Of a DNA stretch of 18,173 bases, positions 6,240 through 12,929 are shown piece by piece; position 1 is the stretch's first letter, and every line of letters begins with the position of its first letter. The stretch is from JAPLVS01 sp043809265 (lineage in GTDB: Archaea > Iainarchaeota > Iainarchaeia > Iainarchaeales > DTGL01). A program made the position numbers and the translations under genes. The stretch lies in contig JAZDDY010000139.1 of NCBI GenBank assembly GCA_043809265.1, positions 1-18,173 on the forward strand, in the 5' to 3' direction. The notes beneath the pieces were generated by a model, which did not search any database, was not told where the DNA came from, and saw only the letters and a program-made list of their open reading frames with translations.

Positions 6240-6410
6240 ATGGGAGAAGACAAATTCGGCAGGAAACTGTTCAAAGTAACATGCACTGAGTGCGGGCAGG
6301 AGACGGAAGTTCCGTTCGAGCCTGACGGCACAAGGCCGGTTTACTGCAGGGACTGCTACATGAAGCACAAAAAGCCCTTCAGGGGCGGCGGCCGCGGAAA
6401 AGATTTCTAA
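6240..6410 (+). CDS. Small CxxC-x17-CxxC zinc-ribbon protein
   Basis: A 56-aa protein with two Cys pairs, CTEC and CRDC, separated by exactly 17 residues, plus the conserved VPFEPDGTRPVYC segment. This matches the CxxC-x17-CxxC small zinc-ribbon family common in archaea and candidate-phyla bacteria. It is predicted to bind one zinc ion. The basic, Gly-rich tail (KHKKPFRGGGRGKDF) suggests nucleic-acid or ribosome contact, but the function is unknown. ATG at 6240 is chosen because AAAGGTGA at 6224-6231 sits at proper ribosome-site distance; the in-frame GTG at 6228 lies inside that site. It stands alone between the hairpin region and a convergent membrane-protein gene. Confidence 0.85.
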   Translation: MGEDKFGRKLFKVTCTECGQETEVPFEPDGTRPVYCRDCYMKHKKPFRGGGRGKDF

Positions 6411-6427
6411 ACTAATCTGATTAGTTT
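6409..6427. repeat. Palindrome at the zinc-ribbon stop codon
   Basis: AAACTAATC and GATTAGTTT flank one T, giving a 9-bp perfect dyad that begins in the TAA stop codon. The loop is too short for a good RNA hairpin, so it is more likely a DNA-binding site or chance. Confidence 0.5.
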
Positions 6428-6452
6428 CCAAAAATCTTTAAAAGCGTAAAAA

Positions 6453-6479
6453 TATTTTTTCTGATTCTTTCTTTTTTTT
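6453..6479 (+). terminator. T-rich terminator after the zinc-ribbon gene
   Basis: T-runs on the + strand (T6 at 6455-6460 and T8 at 6472-6479) lie about 45 nt after the stop. On the opposite strand, T-runs at about 6430-6457 could end the convergent DUF2207-type gene. Confidence 0.5.
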
Positions 6480-6480
6480 A

Positions 6481-7587
6481 TTACTCTCTTTTCTTGGCAT
6501 CGTCATCGACGGCATCGCCGAAAGCCTGCCTTGCATCAGAATAAAACTCCTTGAACTCAGGCGAATCCAGAGGAATCTGTGAGGAAAGGCTGGAATACAT
6601 TGCATCAGCGAACTCGGATGATTGAAAGCTGAGGCCCATCTCTTTTTGGACTTCCTTTGCAATCCCCAGGGGGATTGCATAAACCAGGTATTTGTCCCAT
6701 AATGCGACCGAATCCATTTTTGCCTTGTCAAGTGAGCCGAAATGCTTAAGGTATGCCTTGAACTTCATCCATTTCAGGTAGTGGCGAGCCCCCTCAGCAG
6801 TTCTTTTCGGAAGGGCGCTTTTGAATACCAAGTTAAGCGCAATTCCGGCAAACCCGGCAATAAAAAGGCCCGGCCAGACAAACAAAAAAAGCAGTCCTGC
6901 AAAAATCAATCCCACACAAATCAAAATGAACGAGTTTTCAGGGCTAACTGGCCCGAAAAGGCCCATGCCTTCGGCTTCCTTCCTGACCTGTTCGCGCCAG
7001 ATTGGAATGCTGTTATGGAAACCAAAACCATATTCCATTTTTTTCTTAAGCTGGCTAAGGGCAATCTCGCAGACCTTCGGGTTTGCGTGTTCCGCATACT
7101 CTTTAACGGCATCTAAAATCATAAGCTCGTGCAAAGGAAGCACTTTCGCCTGGTCGTCTGAAAATTTGCGGACTTTAATAACATAATCTGGGGCTTTTGC
7201 CTTGCCTCCTGGCTTCCCACTTGCGGTGCGCTCTATTAAAAGAAATTTTTTGAGGCATAAGTCAAGAATAATCGCGGTAATGGATTCCTCGGAAGGCTTT
7301 TCGTCTACCTGGTTCAAAAGCGCTGAAACAATAGCCGGACTGTAATCGTACGGAATATCCCTTTCATAAATCGCCTGGTAATCCACTTTAGGCTCCCTTC
7401 CCCATAAAAACCAGAAAAAGGCAAACAAGAGCGCGACAAAAACCGACGGCAAAAACAAAAAAACCCAATATGCCGGAGACGCCAACTCCTCTGGCTTGCC
7501 GGAAAAGCCGCCGGAGATAAAAACGAAAAACAAAAAAATCCAAACCAGCAAAAAAAGGTAAACCAACGAAATCCAGTTAGTTTTCAT
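6481..7587 (-). CDS. DUF2207-type membrane protein lacking the extracytoplasmic domain (short paralogue)
   Basis: A 368-aa membrane protein paralogous to the C-terminal two-thirds of its upstream neighbour. Shared blocks are FWFLWGREPKVDYQAIYER (58-76), PYDYSPAIVSALLNQ, LDLCLKKF, then LPKRTAEGARHYLKWMK and KYLVYAIPLGIAKEVQKEM. Two TM helices (about 8-28 and 39-64) replace the signal peptide and DUF2207 beta-rich domain, and another hydrophobic pair lies near 220-255. The tail is acidic (DAVDDDAKKRE) with no Gly-rich region. ATG at 7587 precedes the first TM. It lies 42 nt downstream of the full-length copy and is probably in the same operon. The function is unknown; a partner subunit of the longer protein is an inference from adjacency. 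Confidence 0.8.
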   Translation of the reverse strand: MKTNWISLVYLFLLVWIFLFFVFISGGFSGKPEELASPAYWVFLFLPSVFVALLFAFFWFLWGREPKVDYQAIYERDIPYDYSPAIVSALLNQVDEKPSEESITAIILDLCLKKFLLIERTASGKPGGKAKAPDYVIKVRKFSDDQAKVLPLHELMILDAVKEYAEHANPKVCEIALSQLKKKMEYGFGFHNSIPIWREQVRKEAEGMGLFGPVSPENSFILICVGLIFAGLLFLFVWPGLFIAGFAGIALNLVFKSALPKRTAEGARHYLKWMKFKAYLKHFGSLDKAKMDSVALWDKYLVYAIPLGIAKEVQKEMGLSFQSSEFADAMYSSLSSQIPLDSPEFKEFYSDARQAFGDAVDDDAKKRE

Positions 7588-7629
7588 GCAAAGAAAAACG
7601 CTTTCCCTTTTAATAAATTTTTCCCCTGC

Positions 7630-9402
7630 TCAGCGGAAGCCCCCGCCCCCGCCGCCGTGGAAGCCGCCGCCTCCGTGAAAGCCTCCGCCGCCGTGGAAGC
7701 CGTGCGATCCAGAGGTTGTGGAGGCGCGCGCAAAGGCAGGGTTGAAGGAATGGTGCGCGTGCGACACAAAGCCGCCGTAATGGACCGAATGCATTGCGGC
7801 GCCTGCGAAAATCGTGGAGCGCACTTCGGGCGCGTCCCTGAACACAATTTCCATTGCCTTTCCGACCTCGTCGGCCACCCCAAGGGGAATTGCGTAGACC
7901 AGATATTTTTCCCAGAGAATAAGCGCGTCAGGCTTTACCTCTTTGAGCGAGCTGAAGTCTTTCAGGAACGCCTTTAATTTCATCCATTTAAGGTAATGGA
8001 GAGCGCCCTCGGGAGTCCTTTTCGGGAGGGCATTCCTGAATACTGCCATGAGAACGAACCCAAGGAAGCCGCCTATCATCATTCCGACCCCTATTCCCAC
8101 AATGAACAAAAAGAACCCGAAGAAAATCGACAGTATGCAGATAACTGCGAAAATCCCTGAACCAGTATTGCTCCCGAAAAAATTGTATTGCTTCGCCTCG
8201 CTTTTTACCTCATTGGACCACTTGAGGTAATCGCTTGCAAAGCCGAAATCCAAGGACATTGCCTTCTGCATTTCACCCAAGGTTATTTCGTTTTTTGCGC
8301 CCGCATATTTTTTGACCCAGCCGAAAACAATCTGCTCCTGTTTTGTAAGCCCGGAGGTTTCATTATTCAATGCCTTGCCAAGCAGGATTATTTTATAGTC
8401 CGAATCCTTCCCGAAAACCCCGAGGACTTTTTCCTTTTGAACAGGTTCAAGCACAAAGAATTTTTTCAGGCACAGGTCCATTATGACTGCAAGAACAGCA
8501 TCATTCGAGGGGGTTTGGCCTGCCTGGTTTATGAGCGCCGAAAGAACCGCCGGGCTGTAATCGTATGGCGGTTCCCTTTCATAAATTCCCTGGTAATCGA
8601 CTTTCGGCTCCCTTCCCCACAAAAACCAGAAAAGGAAGAAAAGAAGCACGATGAACAGAACAGGGCCACCAATAAGCAACAGCCATGGAACAGCCGAAAA
8701 AATTGGCGGGCTGTCATCCGAAAGTTTTGCCTCCTCGTCAATTATTTTCTGCAGGCCATCCCCGGCCTGCACTTTGGCGTTCTCGGTTGAGGAAAGCAAT
8801 TTTCTCGGGAAAACAGTGCGGATGCCGACGTCCTGACCTGCAGGAATGTCAAATGCCTGGAATATGATTTTTTTGTTTCCGGTCATTGCGATTTTGCCTT
8901 GCGGCAGCGAAGGATGCCCGTAAGTGTAAACGTCCTTGGGGTCTGCGACCGCAGAAGGCAGTTCTATTGTTCCTGACAATTCAGGCAATTTCTCGCCCCA
9001 TTCCCCGCCCCAGACAACCCAGGCAAACTGCGCGACATCATCATAGGCCTCGACTGCTTTTTTCACCTTATATTTGATTGTGAAGGTTTTCCTTTCGTTC
9101 GAGGCCTTGAAGTACCAGTCTATTCTCACCCTGCCCCTGGAATCGGAATACATCTTGCTGAGCTGGCTGGCGCCGTCAAAAACAGAAATGTCGAAAATTT
9201 CAACTCCTTCCGAGGGAATTTCCCTGAAGCCCTGGGTGAAGTCGCCGTTGAAATAAACTGTTGTTTTTTCTTCTATTTCAGCCAATCCATCGGCCGAAAT
9301 CCGGCAGTTCACTTCGGATTTTTCCAAAGAGAACGATTTTGCCGCAGCAGCTGATGAAAGCAGCAGGAAAAAAAATAATGCCGCCAGGATTTTGTTCTGC
9401 AT
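7630..9402 (-). CDS. DUF2207-domain membrane protein with His/Gly-rich tail
   Basis: A 590-aa predicted membrane protein. A signal peptide (1-21, LLLSSAAAAKSF) precedes a beta-rich DUF2207 domain (about 22-200) containing GFREIPSEGVEI and AQFAWVVWGGEWGEKL. A TM helix follows (about 238-262, ending FLWGREPK), then a cytoplasmic region conserved with the downstream paralogue, a TM pair near 416-454, and the block PKRTPEGALHYLKWMK (460-475). The C-terminus is Ser/His/Gly-rich, with SHAHH (547-551) and three FHGGGG units. Gly-rich tails are common in this family, but repeated His is less usual and might bind metal. ATG at 9402 has a box A (9422-9432) at leaderless spacing. The family function is unknown. 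Confidence 0.88.
   Translation of the reverse strand: MQNKILAALFFFLLLSSAAAAKSFSLEKSEVNCRISADGLAEIEEKTTVYFNGDFTQGFREIPSEGVEIFDISVFDGASQLSKMYSDSRGRVRIDWYFKASNERKTFTIKYKVKKAVEAYDDVAQFAWVVWGGEWGEKLPELSGTIELPSAVADPKDVYTYGHPSLPQGKIAMTGNKKIIFQAFDIPAGQDVGIRTVFPRKLLSSTENAKVQAGDGLQKIIDEEAKLSDDSPPIFSAVPWLLLIGGPVLFIVLLFFLFWFLWGREPKVDYQGIYEREPPYDYSPAVLSALINQAGQTPSNDAVLAVIMDLCLKKFFVLEPVQKEKVLGVFGKDSDYKIILLGKALNNETSGLTKQEQIVFGWVKKYAGAKNEITLGEMQKAMSLDFGFASDYLKWSNEVKSEAKQYNFFGSNTGSGIFAVICILSIFFGFFLFIVGIGVGMMIGGFLGFVLMAVFRNALPKRTPEGALHYLKWMKLKAFLKDFSSLKEVKPDALILWEKYLVYAIPLGVADEVGKAMEIVFRDAPEVRSTIFAGAAMHSVHYGGFVSHAHHSFNPAFARASTTSGSHGFHGGGGFHGGGGFHGGGGGGFR
7633..7703 (-). repeat. FHGGGG-encoding tandem repeats
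   Basis: An 18-nt unit encoding FHGGGG is repeated three times at the 3' end of the DUF2207 gene, with synonymous differences between units. GC-rich repeats of this kind are prone to slippage. Confidence 0.65.
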
Positions 9403-9421
9403 TAGTGAAATAGGGTTTCAG

Positions 9422-9432
9422 TATTAATAAAT
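9422..9432 (-). promoter_or_regulatory. Box A promoter for the DUF2207 operon
   Basis: On the - strand this reads ATTTATTAATA, centred about 25 nt before ATG 9402. No ribosome site lies between, so a leaderless transcript is likely. Confidence 0.6.
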
Positions 9433-9452
9433 GTTTCCCGGAAAGGCGCTGC

Positions 9453-10742
9453 TTAAACTTCCCTCAAATAGCCCCAGTTGTGCAATTTGTCGCTTTCATC
9501 GGACCATTTGTCGCCTATGTCTGTCCTGTAATACATGTTGGGGATCATGATGCTCTTGATCCTGCTGTACGCCTGCTTTTGCGCGTCCCTCATGGTCTGG
9601 CCTGTGCCGCAAACAATCAGGACAACACCCGAAGTGCCTGTGACAAGCCATTCCCCGTTGGTTTTCTTAACATCCTCTATGTGGACGCCTTCGGGCGGCT
9701 TTTTGAAGAAAATGACGGAATCCTTTGATTTTACCTCGAATGTTTCCTTGTCCCTGAAGGGGAAAGGCGGCACTACGACCCTCACACCTATCTGGAAACC
9801 GCTTTTCACCCTTAATTTTGTGCCGTTGCCGTGCGCTATTTCGTACAAAAACTCGCTTATCGGCACAAGCATGCCTTCCTGCTGGATGCAGATTGTCGGA
9901 TAGCCGAACCTTGCGGTGAATTCAAGCGGGTAAATGCCGTAATTGTTGACAATGCAGTTTATGTCGATATAACCGACATAATTTTCCCGGACAAGCATCG
10001 GCTCCATTTTTTTCAGGGTCTGGTTGAACAGCCTGTTGGGCCCGGACCAGAACATTGACGTGCCCATTTCGCCTGTCGACGGGCCAATGTCGCCTGGGAA
10101 CAATTTCTTGTGCTCGAAGTTCACATTGATCGGGTAAACAAACTGCTTGCCGTTGAAGAAAGCGCCGACCGCAACCTCGACCCCGGTGACTCTTTTCTGC
10201 AATTGGAAAGACGGGATTTTTTTGGACCATGCCTTGCCGTAATCGCCCAAAACCTGTATGATGTCCCTGCCGTCGTCCTCTTCGCCCACAAACAGCAGGC
10301 CTTTTATGTTGCCTGCCTGGCCGCTCGGCTTCAAAACATACCTGCCGGGATTCTGCTGGACAAAGGATATTGCTTCGTCGAAAGAATTGAAGTCCTTGTA
10401 CGGCAGGATCGGAATGCCTGCGCTTTTCATTTCTTCCTGGCCGAAAGCACGGTCGTCCTCAAGCTTGTCAGTATAAGGCGTGCCGCCGACGACCGCCTTG
10501 CCTTCGTCCCTGATTTTTTTCGCCTTTGTGCCGAGGCCGAGCACATCATCGAACACGATAACATCGGCCCACGCGACTTCCTTCTGCCAGTCGTCGCACT
10601 TGGGAACAAAACCGTCCGCAACCTCGCGCTCGTCCTTGTCGTCAATGTAGTACTTTACATTGTGGCCTTCCTTGACGCACTGCCAGGCAGTGTCGCCGAT
10701 GAGGCCGTCCCAAGAAACAAAAAGAAAATTTTTAGGTTCCAT
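9453..10742 (-). CDS. Divergent PurD-like (phosphoribosylamine-glycine ligase family) ATP-grasp protein
   Basis: A 429-aa ATP-grasp ligase with the domain order of GAR synthetase. ATP-grasp elements include AGIPILPYKDF (108-118), RYVLKPSGQAG (134-144), the GDIGPSTGEMGT loop (217-228; PurD has TGPNTGGMG) and YPLEFTARFGYPT (271-283; PurD has EfNvRfGDPE). The C-terminal part GTSGVVLIVCGTGQTMRDA and YRTDIGDKW matches the PurD C-domain. The N-terminal GGREHA motif that contacts phosphoribosylamine is absent (WDGLIGDTAW), and the Asn and DPE of the metal/glycine motif are changed. It may therefore ligate something other than PRA and glycine. No other purine gene is nearby. ATG at 10742 has a box A upstream. 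It is divergent from pyk. Confidence 0.82.
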   Translation of the reverse strand: MEPKNFLFVSWDGLIGDTAWQCVKEGHNVKYYIDDKDEREVADGFVPKCDDWQKEVAWADVIVFDDVLGLGTKAKKIRDEGKAVVGGTPYTDKLEDDRAFGQEEMKSAGIPILPYKDFNSFDEAISFVQQNPGRYVLKPSGQAGNIKGLLFVGEEDDGRDIIQVLGDYGKAWSKKIPSFQLQKRVTGVEVAVGAFFNGKQFVYPINVNFEHKKLFPGDIGPSTGEMGTSMFWSGPNRLFNQTLKKMEPMLVRENYVGYIDINCIVNNYGIYPLEFTARFGYPTICIQQEGMLVPISEFLYEIAHGNGTKLRVKSGFQIGVRVVVPPFPFRDKETFEVKSKDSVIFFKKPPEGVHIEDVKKTNGEWLVTGTSGVVLIVCGTGQTMRDAQKQAYSRIKSIMIPNMYYRTDIGDKWSDESDKLHNWGYLREV

Positions 10743-10771
10743 GTGTGTCTTCCATACTGAAAATGATAATG

Positions 10772-10783
10772 TATTATTATAAT
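10772..10783 (-). promoter_or_regulatory. Box A for the PurD-like gene
   Basis: On the - strand this reads ATTATAATAATA, 30-41 nt before ATG 10742. A weak GGAAG lies between the two. Confidence 0.45.
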
Positions 10784-10785
10784 TG

Positions 10786-10887
10786 TTTCTTTTTTTTCAA
10801 AAAAAATTCCGAAAAAATTTTTCGCTTAAAAAAATTTTAAAAATCTTTTTTGGGGAAAAAAAAGGGTAAAGCAAAAAATTATATTAA
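10786..10887. other. A/T-tract-rich divergent promoter region
   Basis: The region between the PurD-like gene and pyk holds many runs of five to eight A or T, including a CGAAAAA/TTTTTCG dyad at 10810-10824 and a TTAAAA/TTTTAA dyad starting near 10826. Such tracts favour intrinsic bending or exclusion of chromatin proteins. No small ORF or RNA gene is evident. Confidence 0.45.
10877..10887 (+). promoter_or_regulatory. Box A promoter for pyk
   Basis: AAATTATATTA lies 32-42 nt before ATG 10919, giving a predicted transcript start about 8-10 nt before the codon. No strong ribosome site is present. Confidence 0.55.
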
Positions 10888-10918
10888 GAAGCCCGCAAGA
10901 ATGTGTCAGTGAACCTGA

Positions 10919-12292
10919 ATGAGGAAGACGAAAATCCTTTGCACCATCGGCCCGGCCTCGGATTCGGCAGCGGCAATCAAGAAAATGGTCCGCGCAGGCA
11001 TGGACGCCGCGAGAATCAACACCTCGCACGGCTCGCTTGAGGAATACGCGGACAAAATAAGGAAAATCAGGAAGATCGCCGACCTTCCGGTGCTTATGGA
11101 CACGGCAGGCCCGCAGGTAAGGCTTGTGAGCAGGAAGGAAATCGCGCTCAAAAAAGGCTCAAAGGCCGTCGCTGGCTTTTCGGACATCAAAGAACTTTAT
11201 TTTTCAAAGGATTTTTTCAATGAAATCAAAAAAGGAAGCAGTGTTTTCCTGAGCGACGGCCTTGCCGAGCTCGTAGTGCTGGAAAAAAACAATGCAAAGA
11301 AGGAAATAACGCTCAAATCCATGAACCATATAACCCTGCACGGGAACATGCATTCGAATATCCCGAGCGTTTACCTTGACATGCCGATTCTTTCATCCAG
11401 GGACAAAAAAGTCATTGCGCTCGCGAAAAAAATGGGCGTTGATTTCATCAGCCTCTCTTTCACGCGGAGGAAAGAGGACGTTATATCCGCGAAAAAACTG
11501 CTTAAAGGCTCCGCTGTCGGCGTCATCGCAAAAATTGAAAATGCCGAAGGCGTAAGGAACATCGATGAAATCATTGCCGAAGCCGACGGCGTGATGGTGG
11601 CAAGGGGCGACCTCGGCATGGAAATACCGATGGAAAAGGTCCCGCTGGCTCAGAAGGAAATCGTCAGGAAATGCAACCAGGCAGGGAAGATCGCCATTAT
11701 TGCGACCCAAATGCTTGCTTCGATGGTGAAAAATCCGATCCCGACAAGGGCCGAGACAAGCGATGTCGCGAACGCGATTCTTGACGGCGCAGACTGTGTC
11801 ATGCTCAGCAACGAAACCGCGGTGGGCGCCTTTCCGGTGGAAGCCGTGAAAGTCATCGGGAAGATAGCAAAAGAAACAGAGCCTTTCGTGGAGCCAAAGG
11901 TCGACAACAGGAAGCTTGGGGGGATTTCAGACACTATTTCAAAATCAATCCACAACATGTCAAGGCATGTGAAGGCGGACAGGATTGTTGCGGTCACAAG
12001 GAGCGGATTCACCGGAAGGATGATTTCAAGGTTCAGGCCCAGGCAGGAGATAATTGCCGTGACCGACAGGCCTGAAGTCGCAAGGAAGCTCATGCTTTCC
12101 TACGGCGTCACCCCTTTCCTGATAAAAAAAATCCCAAACCAGCACCGGCTCCCCATAATCGCAAAAGCCATCATCAGGCGCGGCGCACTCAAAAAATCGG
12201 ACCTCGCGATTTTTACCTCGGGCTTTTACTCGAAAGAAGAGCCGTCAAGCAACATGATAGTCGTGGTTAAGGCCAGAGATTTGCTCAAATAA
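10919..12292 (+). CDS. pyk: Pyruvate kinase
   Basis: A 457-aa glycolytic enzyme making ATP and pyruvate from phosphoenolpyruvate and ADP. Conserved sites: RINTSHG (32-38, with R32, N34, S36 and H37), the active-site lysine motif AKIENAEGV (204-212, K205, E207), VMVARGDLGMEIP (225-237), IATQMLASM (261-269) and PTRAETSDVANAILDG (275-290). The usual DTKGPEIRT near residue 61 reads DTAGPQVRL, so Lys and Glu of that loop are changed while the K+-ligand Asp/Thr remain. The C-terminal domain is present (TSGFYSKEEPSSN). ATG at 10919 is chosen from the box A spacing and because KTKILCTIGP begins at residue 3. The gene ends 8 nt from the convergent winged-helix gene. The role is secure; the allosteric effector is unknown. 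Confidence 0.94.
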   Translation: MRKTKILCTIGPASDSAAAIKKMVRAGMDAARINTSHGSLEEYADKIRKIRKIADLPVLMDTAGPQVRLVSRKEIALKKGSKAVAGFSDIKELYFSKDFFNEIKKGSSVFLSDGLAELVVLEKNNAKKEITLKSMNHITLHGNMHSNIPSVYLDMPILSSRDKKVIALAKKMGVDFISLSFTRRKEDVISAKKLLKGSAVGVIAKIENAEGVRNIDEIIAEADGVMVARGDLGMEIPMEKVPLAQKEIVRKCNQAGKIAIIATQMLASMVKNPIPTRAETSDVANAILDGADCVMLSNETAVGAFPVEAVKVIGKIAKETEPFVEPKVDNRKLGGISDTISKSIHNMSRHVKADRIVAVTRSGFTGRMISRFRPRQEIIAVTDRPEVARKLMLSYGVTPFLIKKIPNQHRLPIIAKAIIRRGALKKSDLAIFTSGFYSKEEPSSNMIVVVKARDLLK

Positions 12293-12299
12293 AAAAAAA
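12291..12299 (-). terminator. T9 terminator of the winged-helix gene
   Basis: On the - strand a run of nine T begins one base after the TAA at 12301-12303. It overlaps the pyk stop codon on the other strand. Confidence 0.55.
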
Positions 12300-12300
12300 G

Positions 12301-12813
12301 TTATTTCACGAGCACATCTTTGATATGTTTAGGCAATTTCACGATGTTTGTCTTTCCGGCCTTTTCTATTTCGATTGCGCCCCTGTCTTCGAGCCTGCGC
12401 AGGATGCGGTGGCTTTTCAGCTTCCCTATCCCTTCAATCCTTGAAATCTCAGACTGATACACCTTGCCGCCGCCCTCAAGGATTTTCTGGAGGATTTTTT
12501 TCTCGTCCTTGTTCAGGAACTGGATGAACGCAGTCGAAATCTTTTCAAGCTCTTTTTTCTTGTCGTCCAATTTAACGGTCATGAAATAGAAAACAATCGC
12601 GCCGATCGCGATGCCGCCAATGATGAAAACCGGCACAAGTTCTATCAAAAGGTTGAGCCTTTGCTCGTGCTGGCATTCGCCGTTCGCCATGCAGACATCC
12701 GGGTTTGTCTGCACAATGAGGCCGGGAAGGTAAAAGACAAGCATTATCGCGCAGACAAGTATGATTAAGCCGGCGATTGTGCGCCTGTTCGAAAGTTCTA
12801 TCTTCAGTTCCAT
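12301..12813 (-). CDS. Membrane-anchored winged-helix transcriptional regulator, putative metal sensor
   Basis: A 170-aa protein with two TM helices (about 12-34 and 56-79) and a cytoplasmic winged helix (about 96-160; KDEKKILQKILEGGGKVYQS, then EIS...KLKSHRILRRLEDRGAIEIE). The short outer loop holds C41, M42, C47 and H49 (DVCMANGECQHEQ), which could bind a metal ion or form a disulphide. A Lys-rich helix (81-92) links TM2 to the DNA-binding domain. Such membrane wHTH proteins are common in archaea, mostly uncharacterised. ATG at 12813 has a box A (12836-12844) at leaderless distance; the upstream open frame would cover that promoter. It is divergent from the copper genes, so I infer it regulates them, perhaps by sensing external copper. 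Confidence 0.8.
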   Translation of the reverse strand: MELKIELSNRRTIAGLIILVCAIMLVFYLPGLIVQTNPDVCMANGECQHEQRLNLLIELVPVFIIGGIAIGAIVFYFMTVKLDDKKKELEKISTAFIQFLNKDEKKILQKILEGGGKVYQSEISRIEGIGKLKSHRILRRLEDRGAIEIEKAGKTNIVKLPKHIKDVLVK

Positions 12814-12835
12814 ACAAGAAAGCCTGCTTGGAACA

Positions 12836-12844
12836 GTTTTTAAG
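12836..12844 (-). promoter_or_regulatory. Box A promoter of the winged-helix regulator
   Basis: On the - strand this reads CTTAAAAAC, 23-31 nt before ATG 12813. The direct repeats described just upstream would place a bound protein next to it. Confidence 0.55.
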
Positions 12845-12845
12845 C

Positions 12846-12863
12846 CGGATTGGGGGCGGATTG
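12846..12863. repeat. CGGATTG direct repeat, one helical turn apart
   Basis: CGGATTG occurs at 12846-12852 and 12857-12863, an 11-bp offset. It abuts the regulator's box A and could be part of an operator. Confidence 0.4.
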
Positions 12864-12874
12864 CCGCTTCGGCC

Positions 12875-12907
12875 ATGGTTTCAGCAAACGCTATCAATGG
12901 TTTCAGC
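12875..12907. promoter_or_regulatory. Candidate operator: ATGGTTTCAGC direct repeat
   Basis: A perfect 11-bp repeat at 12875-12885 and 12897-12907, offset 22 bp, or two helical turns. It lies in the 116-nt region between the winged-helix regulator and the copper genes, a typical place for a site read from one DNA face by a dimer. Confidence 0.45.
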
Positions 12908-12919
12908 TGCTATTATTGC

Positions 12920-12924
12920 GGTGA
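12920..12924 (+). promoter_or_regulatory. Shine-Dalgarno GGTGA for the Cys-rich protein gene
   Basis: GGTGA lies 5 nt before ATG 12930. It decides that start over the in-frame ATG at 12897, which has no such site. Confidence 0.6.
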
Positions 12925-12929
12925 TTCAA

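Noticed and set aside
8188..8790. A 200-codon + strand open frame antisense to the DUF2207 gene
   Set aside because: No motif or ribosome site; the - strand protein is clearly conserved with its paralogue.
10110..10760. A 216-codon + strand open frame antisense to the PurD-like gene
   Set aside because: It is the reverse shadow of conserved ATP-grasp coding sequence and has no supporting signals.
12814..12897. Upstream extension of the winged-helix regulator by 28 residues
   Set aside because: It crosses the regulator's box A and the candidate operator; ATG 12813 precedes the first natural-looking residues.
12777..12929. Upstream extension of the Cys-rich protein by 51 residues
   Set aside because: It overlaps the divergent gene and its promoter, and GGTGA at 12920-12924 fits ATG 12930.
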